The notes beneath the pieces were generated by a model that worked only from the letters and a program-made list of their open reading frames with translations, was not told where the DNA came from and did not search any database. A program made the translations under genes and the position numbers. Of a stretch of DNA of 32,343 bases, positions 24,293 to 32,343 are shown in pieces. The first letter of the stretch is position 1, and each line of letters opens with the position of its first letter. Source of the stretch: CAYPNF01 sp964411985 (GTDB lineage Bacteria; Verrucomicrobiota; Verrucomicrobiia; Limisphaerales; J093); NCBI GenBank assembly GCA_964411985.1, contig CAYPNF010000079.1, positions 1-32,343 on the forward strand, read 5' to 3'.

Positions 24293-24634
24293 CTACTTGG
24301 GACCGAATGCAACCCAAGCCGCGATCAGGACGATATGGAACACTTGGTCGGTCCAGAGTCCAATGGTGAACACTTGAGGTGAGCGGTCGCATTTCTTCAC
24401 CACTCTCATCCACCAATCGACGGGGGATCGGATGTCGATCAGGACGTGAACGAGTCCCAGGACCAGACCGCCGAGCCAGCCCAATGCCCAGCCCAAGAGC
24501 AGGCCGTGGATGAGGCCATGCACCCAGCCGGCTGGATGGCGGATGTTCGATTTGTTGAGAGCCATCCAGTCGTTCTGCAGCAGCCAATCCGCCACCAGGT
24601 GCGCGACCAAACCACGTTCGAAAGGAGTCAACAT
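24293..24634 (-). CDS. DUF3307 family membrane protein
   Basis: A 113-residue integral membrane protein. The N-terminal motif HLVADWLLQNDWMALNK (12-28), followed by HGLIHGLL, matches the DUF3307 pattern (H-x-x-x-D-x-x-x-Q with later histidines). Three or so hydrophobic segments are seen (about 38-66 and 95-112 the clearest). The biochemical role of the family is not established; the conserved His and Asp residues suggest metal or small-molecule handling at the membrane, which is inference. It starts 14 bases after the cNMP-GAF stop, so it is probably the last gene of that operon. Confidence 0.75.
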   Translation of the reverse strand: MLTPFERGLVAHLVADWLLQNDWMALNKSNIRHPAGWVHGLIHGLLLGWALGWLGGLVLGLVHVLIDIRSPVDWWMRVVKKCDRSPQVFTIGLWTDQVFHIVLIAAWVAFGPK

Positions 24635-24648
24635 CGCTTTTGTTCAGG

Positions 24649-25605
24649 CTAGAAATGCACGAAACGCCGTGCGTGCCGCGAGCGGGCTTGTTCTTCTTCG
24701 CGATGTCGAGCGTTCAAGATGGCCTGGGCCGTCTGTGCGGCGACTCCCCGGACCAAGTTCATGGCATTCAGATCGAATTGCTCGACGCCTTTGCCGCCCA
24801 GCACGATGAGTCCCAAGGTCTCTTGTCCCACGGAGATCGGGACCCATAATAGAGAGGCGGTCTCGAAACCCAGCCGGGGGCAGGAAGCCAACGTGGCGTC
24901 TTGAGGGAAATTGGCGGTGATGCGGCCCTGAGTGTCCTTCATGGCGACCCCCAAAAAGCCGTTGCCGTCCCCGATGTCCTCCTGTTGAGGAGGGCTGAGT
25001 TGCAGATGGGAGACAGCGCGCACCTCCAATCGCCGGGAGAATTGAGATTGAAGCACCAACAAACCCCAGTCGGCGAGAATGGCGCCCGAGAGCTGCTTCA
25101 GGACCACCGCCAGCAGTTCCTCGAGTCCTTTGGATTCCCCGATGGCTTTGCCAATCTCGTCGTACACCACCAGGTGGGAGCTCAACCGCCGAATGCGCTC
25201 GCTGGAAGTGCGGATCATGGCGAACAACACACTCATCCCTGCCTGGGACCCCGATTGGTGCAGCTGGTCGAAAGCCGCTTTCGAAAGGCGAAGGGTGCGG
25301 GTGGTGTTGGAGGCGACGGCTGACGCCGACCGCGGCTTCTGGTCAAACAAGGACATCTCGCCGAAGTAATCACCGGCCTCCAGCACGGCCAGCGTCTTCC
25401 GGTGCGATCCTCCCGACTCCGTCGCAACCTCGATGCGAACGGCTCCGCTGAGGATGAAATACATGCAGTCGCCAGCGTCCCCCTCGACGAACACCGCCTC
25501 TCCATCGCGAAATTCCTTCTCTTCCAAGGCTGCAGCGAGGCGGGAGAGCGCTTCCTCTCCGATCCCCTGCAGGACCCCGATCCCGGTCAGTTGCTCAGAA
25601 TTCAT
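24649..25605 (-). CDS. cNMP-binding-GAF domain signalling protein
   Basis: A 318-residue protein with an N-terminal cyclic-nucleotide-binding domain (about 8-125) and a C-terminal GAF domain (about 150-300). The phosphate-binding cassette reads FGEMSLFDQKPRSASAV (81-97), with the conserved Glu and Arg. The GAF part has LLAVVLKQLSGAILADWGLLVL and LLWVPISVGQETLGLIVLGG, typical beta-strands of the fold. A basic tail (RHREEEQARSRHARR) ends the protein. No output enzyme domain is present, so it is likely a regulatory adaptor. ATG 25605 is chosen because AAAGGGGGAACG precedes it and the domain starts right after; the frame is open to 25689 but that part overlaps pilT. The pilT stop is 13 bases upstream, implying co-transcription and a role in pilus motor control. 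Confidence 0.86.
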   Translation of the reverse strand: MNSEQLTGIGVLQGIGEEALSRLAAALEEKEFRDGEAVFVEGDAGDCMYFILSGAVRIEVATESGGSHRKTLAVLEAGDYFGEMSLFDQKPRSASAVASNTTRTLRLSKAAFDQLHQSGSQAGMSVLFAMIRTSSERIRRLSSHLVVYDEIGKAIGESKGLEELLAVVLKQLSGAILADWGLLVLQSQFSRRLEVRAVSHLQLSPPQQEDIGDGNGFLGVAMKDTQGRITANFPQDATLASCPRLGFETASLLWVPISVGQETLGLIVLGGKGVEQFDLNAMNLVRGVAAQTAQAILNARHREEEQARSRHARRFVHF

Positions 25606-25618
25606 CGTTCCCCCTTTC

Positions 25619-26680
25619 TCATTCCAGACCTGCCAGGTGCTTGAGCTCCTGGGGATGGTTTGCTTTGCTGATGGCGTCTTCCGGCCCAATGACTCCCGCC
25701 AGGTAAAGGTCGGCCAACGACTTCTCCATCGTACACATTCCGTCGCGCGATCCCGTTTGGATGGCTGAGTAGATTTGGTGGGTTTTCCCTTCCCGGATGA
25801 TGGCGGCGATGGCCGGTGTGACCACCATGGTTTCTCTGGCGGCCACGCGTCCTACGCCGTCGGCACGAGGGATCAGGATTTGGGAAATCACGCCCTTGAG
25901 GCACGAGGCAAGCATGACCCGGATTTGTTCCTGCTGATAGGGCGGGAACACGTCAATGATGCGGTCTACGGTCTGTGCGGCGTCCTGGGTGTGCAAGGTG
26001 GATAGCACCAGGTGGCCGGTTTCCGCCAGGGTCAGCGCGGCGGCGATGGTCTCGAGATCCCTCATTTCTCCCACCAGGATGACGTTGGGGTCCTCCCGCA
26101 GGACACTTTTGAGCGCGCGCGTAAAGGAGTGAGTGTCGGCTCCGAGCTCACGCTGATTAATGGTGCAGCGGCAGTGAGGATGCACAAACTCGATCGGATC
26201 CTCAATGGTCACGATGTGCCCCTCTTTCTCCTGGTTGATCAGGTTCAGGACGGCGGCCAGGGTGGTGGACTTACCCGAACCCGTGGGGCCAGTCACGAGC
26301 ACCAAGCCCCTCGGCAGTAAAGCCAGTTGGCGGACGGTCTCCGTGAGGCCCAGGTCATCGAAGCCTGGGATGGTCTCTCCGATAGTTCGGAAGACGCCCG
26401 CTACCGAACCTCGTTGCCGGAAAATATTGACGCGAAAGCGGGAGACACCCGGAATGCCGATCGAGAAGTCCAGTTCACTCTCCTCCTCAAACTTCGCTTT
26501 CTGATCATCCGTGAGGACGCTGTAGACCAGAGCCTTCACCTCATCGGCTCCCAGTTCGGTCTCGTAACCACTGGGGATAAGGCGCCCCGAGATGCGGACC
26601 ATGGGCGGACGGCCAACGGTCAAATGCAGGTCAGAAGCCCCGTATTGCACGGCGTACTGCAGCAGTTCAGCTAGGTCCAT
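25619..26680 (-). CDS. pilT: Type IV pilus retraction ATPase PilT
   Basis: Hexameric ATPase that depolymerises type IV pili for twitching motility, 353 residues, normal length. Motifs in order: N-terminal ASDLHLTVGRPP (15-26), Walker A GPTGSGKST (131-139), Asp box TIEDPIEF (158-165), Walker B ILVGEMRD (201-208), His box HLVLSTLHT (223-231) and the PilT C-terminal element AIAAIIREGK (290-299). That last motif is close to the canonical AIRNLIREGK needed for retraction, so this copy is the better candidate for true PilT. GGAG lies seven bases before ATG 26680. It is separated by 85 bases from the upstream PilT-like gene and by 13 bases from the cNMP-GAF gene that follows. Confidence 0.94.
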   Translation of the reverse strand: MDLAELLQYAVQYGASDLHLTVGRPPMVRISGRLIPSGYETELGADEVKALVYSVLTDDQKAKFEEESELDFSIGIPGVSRFRVNIFRQRGSVAGVFRTIGETIPGFDDLGLTETVRQLALLPRGLVLVTGPTGSGKSTTLAAVLNLINQEKEGHIVTIEDPIEFVHPHCRCTINQRELGADTHSFTRALKSVLREDPNVILVGEMRDLETIAAALTLAETGHLVLSTLHTQDAAQTVDRIIDVFPPYQQEQIRVMLASCLKGVISQILIPRADGVGRVAARETMVVTPAIAAIIREGKTHQIYSAIQTGSRDGMCTMEKSLADLYLAGVIGPEDAISKANHPQELKHLAGLE

Positions 26681-26728
26681 ATGGGTTCTCCGTTCGTCAG
26701 TTTATTGCTCTCTAGTATCGCTCACGAA

Positions 26729-26748
26729 CCGGTTTGCGCAAGCACCGG
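26729..26748. promoter_or_regulatory. Inverted repeat between the two pilus ATPase genes
   Basis: CCGGT (26729-26733) and ACCGG (26744-26748) enclose the palindrome TTGCGCAA. It lies in the 85-base gap downstream of the PilU-like gene and upstream of pilT. It may be an attenuating hairpin, an mRNA processing site or an operator. Confidence 0.28.
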
Positions 26749-26765
26749 CCGTTGGGTCCCAGGCC

Positions 26766-27848
26766 TCACGACAGTCCTGAGGTTCCTGAGTAAATACCTT
26801 TCAAGTTCATCCTCAACTCGTCCGGTTTGGGCGAAAAACGCAGCGCATCGGCTTCGCTCACTTTGCCGGCTGACACCAGGTCTACGAGGGCTTGGTTGAA
26901 AGTCTGCATCCCTTCCGCTCGCGAGCCCTGGATGGCCGCCGGAATCTTCGTCGTCTCGCCTTCCAGGATCAGTTTCTTCACCCGCGGAGAGTTCAGCAGG
27001 ATCTCCAGCGCCGCGGTGCGACCTCCGTCTGCCTTGGAGACCAGTTTCTGGCAAATGATCGCCTTGAGCCCGAGAGAGAGTTGCATCCGGATCTGGTGGG
27101 TCCGGTCAGTCGGGAAGAGGTTCAGAATCCGTTCGATCGATTCCGGGGCGTCCTGGGTATGCAAGGTGCCGAACACCAAATGCCCCGTTTCCGCCGCCGT
27201 TAGCGCGACGGCTGCCGACTCCATGTCGCGCATTTCTCCAATGAGAATAACATCGGGATCCTGGCGAAGCACGTGTTTGAGGGCTGCCGCAAAACCCGAG
27301 GAGTCCACGTTGATTTCCCTCTGATTAACCAACGACAGCTTGTTTGGATGGACGAATTCAATCGGGTCTTCCAGGGTCATGATATGACAAGCCTGGGTGG
27401 CGTTGATATGGTCGATCAGAGCGGCGAGCGTGGTGGACTTCCCACTGCCGGTCGCTCCTGTTACCAACACCAAACCCTCATTGGCCGAGGCAATCGACTT
27501 GAGCACTTCGGGCAGTTCCAGGTCAGCCAGGCTCAGGATCCTGGTGCCAATCGTGCGCAATACGATCCCGGGCAGGTTTCGTTGGAAAAAGAGGTTGGCA
27601 CGAAAGCGACCCAGGGACGGCACGAATACAGCCGCGTCACAATCCCTCTTTGCGAGGAACTCATTCAACTTCTCCTCACTGCCCAGGATCTCCCGGGCCA
27701 GGCCCAGCACCTCCTCTTCGGAGAGGGCCGGAACTTCAAACCGGCCCAGATCGCCGTGAATGCGTGCCATGGGGGCTTCCCCGCTCTGGATGTGGAGGTC
27801 GGAACCCTGATTCGCCACCAGGACGGAGAGCAGTTCTGCGAGTTTCAT
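26766..27848 (-). CDS. PilT/PilU-like pilus ATPase (second copy)
   Basis: A 360-residue paralogue of PilT with an intact ATPase core: SDLHIQSGEAP (16-26), Walker A GATGSGKST (131-139), Asp box TLEDPIEF (158-165), Walker B ILIGEMRD (201-208) and His box HLVFGTLHT (223-231). In place of the AIRNLIREGK element it has PRVKKLILEGE (288-298). This divergence is like that of PilU-type accessory motors, so I read it as a PilU-like helper rather than a second full PilT. The start is ATG 27848, which overlaps the stop of the upstream cyclase gene by ATGA, a strong sign of translational coupling; a TTG at 27872 in the same frame is less likely. Confidence 0.88.
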   Translation of the reverse strand: MKLAELLSVLVANQGSDLHIQSGEAPMARIHGDLGRFEVPALSEEEVLGLAREILGSEEKLNEFLAKRDCDAAVFVPSLGRFRANLFFQRNLPGIVLRTIGTRILSLADLELPEVLKSIASANEGLVLVTGATGSGKSTTLAALIDHINATQACHIMTLEDPIEFVHPNKLSLVNQREINVDSSGFAAALKHVLRQDPDVILIGEMRDMESAAVALTAAETGHLVFGTLHTQDAPESIERILNLFPTDRTHQIRMQLSLGLKAIICQKLVSKADGGRTAALEILLNSPRVKKLILEGETTKIPAAIQGSRAEGMQTFNQALVDLVSAGKVSEADALRFSPKPDELRMNLKGIYSGTSGLS

Positions 27849-29263
27849 GAGAGAGTGGTTGTGTTGATCCAAACCTTGAGCTCCGGGGTGACGGAAGTAA
27901 ACCGGATTCTCGCGCAGGGGGAGGCTCCCCCGGTGTATTCCAGGACCTTGGCGTAGATCTCCCCCGCTGGGTTCCCCAGGGCCGAGGCGGACACCGAGAT
28001 CTTCAAGTTGGTGAGCGGAGACAGCGCCAGTGAGGTCTGGATGCTGGCTTCGGCATCGGAGGCCTGGGTGAGATGCCCTTCGTGCACCGTCCGCCCCACA
28101 AACTTCTCTTCCAGGACCGTGAATTGGATCGCCAAGGGCTGCGACAGAGAGCGAAGCTCGGCCGATGAATAGGTTAGCTCCAGGTTGAACGGTTCCCCAA
28201 TGCCTGCAACTTCATACAAATGAAGACTGTGACTGGCCCCCTTCGGTTCCACCTGGAATTCAGCCCGGATCTGCAGCGGTGAACCGACCTTTTCCCGCGT
28301 GTTTTCGGAGATCAGCACTTGGCCGCCCGTCGTGAAGGACTCAATTCTTCCCGCCAGGTTCACGTTGGAGCCCACGGCCGCATACTTGGTCCGCCGCAGG
28401 GAACCAATGTTCCCCACAATGACCCGTCCGGTGTGGATGCCAATCCCCATCTCGAGTGGGGCGATGCCTTTCTCCGCGAGGCGACGGTTCAGGTCCGTCA
28501 TCGCCAGTTGCATCGCCAGCCCGCAAGCCACGGCTTTGGCGGCGTGGTCCTCACAACTTACGGGTGCGCCAAAGATGACCAGGATGGCATCGCCGATGAT
28601 CTCATCGATGGTGCCCTGGTAACGGGTAATGACTTCCACCATGTCTTCCAAGTAGAGATTGAGACATGCGATGACCTCCTGAGGGGACACCCGTGCCGCC
28701 ATGGCCGTGAAGCCCCGCAGATCGGACATCAGAATGGTAACCTCCCTTTCGCCGCCGCCTAACTCCAGGGCCTCCGGGGTGCGCAGGAGGCTTTCCGCCA
28801 CTTCCTCCGACACATAGCGTCCAAACGCCCGCCGTACCAGCTCGTGCGCCCGCCCCAATTCCGCGTTCTTTCCCGCCAGGCTCCGACGCAGTTGGTCCAC
28901 CGTGAGGTGCGTGTTCACCCGCGCCAACAGTTCGTGCGCGTTGAACGGTTTCGCTACGTAGTCGACTGCGCCCAGTTCAAATCCCTGGACCAAATCAGCG
29001 GTCTCGGTTTTGGCCGTCAGAAAGATCACGGGTATGTCCCGCCAGGCCTCGGTGCTCTTGATCCGGCGGCACGTCTCGAAGCCGTCCATCTCCGGCATCA
29101 TGACGTCCAACAAGATCAGGTCGGGACGGATTCGCCCCAGGACTTCAAGCGCCTGTTTCCCGTTGGTGGCCACGCTGAGCTGGTACCCTTTCCCCTTCAG
29201 GATGGCGGCCACCGTCTGAATGTTGGCCGAGGTATCGTCCACCACAAGGATGCGTTCACTCAT
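27845..29263 (-). CDS. Response regulator-class III nucleotide cyclase with a C-terminal PilZ-like region
   Basis: A 472-residue protein with a receiver domain (1-120; phosphorylation site D53 in LLDVMMP, K105 in AKPF) joined by a helix to a class III cyclase domain (about 170-315). Both metal aspartates are present (D181 in MSDLRGF, D225 in IIGDAI), as are the transition-state residues N302 and R306 (VNLAGR). The substrate-specifying positions are E221 and A295 rather than the Lys-Asp or Lys-Thr of adenylate cyclases. Glu at the first position is what guanylate cyclases use, so the product (cAMP or cGMP) is uncertain. Residues about 355-465 form a further beta-rich region recalling PilZ, with FVGRTVHEGHLTQASDAEASI but without a clear RxxxR motif. 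The gene starts 16 bases after the histidine kinase stop, making that kinase the likely phosphodonor. Confidence 0.88.
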   Translation of the reverse strand: MSERILVVDDTSANIQTVAAILKGKGYQLSVATNGKQALEVLGRIRPDLILLDVMMPEMDGFETCRRIKSTEAWRDIPVIFLTAKTETADLVQGFELGAVDYVAKPFNAHELLARVNTHLTVDQLRRSLAGKNAELGRAHELVRRAFGRYVSEEVAESLLRTPEALELGGGEREVTILMSDLRGFTAMAARVSPQEVIACLNLYLEDMVEVITRYQGTIDEIIGDAILVIFGAPVSCEDHAAKAVACGLAMQLAMTDLNRRLAEKGIAPLEMGIGIHTGRVIVGNIGSLRRTKYAAVGSNVNLAGRIESFTTGGQVLISENTREKVGSPLQIRAEFQVEPKGASHSLHLYEVAGIGEPFNLELTYSSAELRSLSQPLAIQFTVLEEKFVGRTVHEGHLTQASDAEASIQTSLALSPLTNLKISVSASALGNPAGEIYAKVLEYTGGASPCARIRFTSVTPELKVWINTTTLS

Positions 29264-29279
29264 AGTCAGGGTGCGGCTT

Positions 29280-32343
<3,064 letters not shown>

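Overview
The window reads as a high-GC chromosomal contig from a Verrucomicrobiota-like bacterium. This rests on gene style: a secreted PQQ-type propeller beginning with a WPNYRGP-like motif, a very large secreted protein of RCC1 and putative-Ig repeats, C-terminal tails ending FYRI or FFRL, and weak Shine-Dalgarno use. No rRNA or marker gene allows a firm assignment. A run of ten Ns shows it is a scaffolded draft or metagenome assembly.

Region 1 (1-6727, minus strand) is a complete four-gene Wadjet-type operon, jetA-jetB-jetC-jetD, with overlapping or nearly abutting genes. It encodes a kleisin-like subunit, a KITE-like subunit, an SMC/MukB-like ATPase and a Toprim nuclease. Known systems of this family recognise and cleave closed circular plasmid DNA. 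Region 2 (6728-9960, plus strand) holds a secreted PQQ-like propeller protein and a GT21/HpnI-like membrane glycosyltransferase. Region 3 (9961-13602, minus) is dnaE, the replicative DNA polymerase III alpha subunit, converging on the glycosyltransferase gene over a palindrome. Region 4 (about 14017-19817, plus) is one roughly 1930-residue secreted protein interrupted only by the assembly gap. I count four super-repeats of about 450 residues. Each has seven RCC1-type blades flanked by putative-Ig modules, so 28 blades and four predicted seven-bladed propellers. Region 5 (19963-21249, plus) is a GspF/PilC inner-membrane platform protein with a strong ribosome binding site.

Region 6 (21347-23549) is a small accessory patch. 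It contains a DUF6922-like gene paired with an AbiEii-type nucleotidyltransferase toxin gene. Next come a 263-bp inverted-repeat element carrying a decayed REP-type (Y1) transposase fragment and an unrecognised exported small protein. It ends with a second, broken copy of an 88-bp piece of the DUF6922-like gene. The two copies form imperfect direct repeats around the toxin gene.

Region 7 (23550-32343) is a signalling and pilus-motor block. A GYF-cNMP-binding protein on the plus strand faces a tightly packed minus-strand run. In transcription order that run is a hybrid histidine kinase (5' end outside the window), a response regulator-class III nucleotide cyclase, a PilU/PilT-like ATPase, PilT, a cNMP-binding-GAF protein and a DUF3307 membrane protein. 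The arrangement suggests a circuit in which a kinase controls a cyclase, cyclic nucleotide is read by the cNMP-binding proteins, and pilus retraction is the output. The substrate-specifying residues of the cyclase (Glu, Ala) are not those of a standard adenylate cyclase. The Wadjet operon is a known type of system. The least described items are the four-propeller protein, the cyclase-PilT operon, and the toxin patch bounded by direct repeats.
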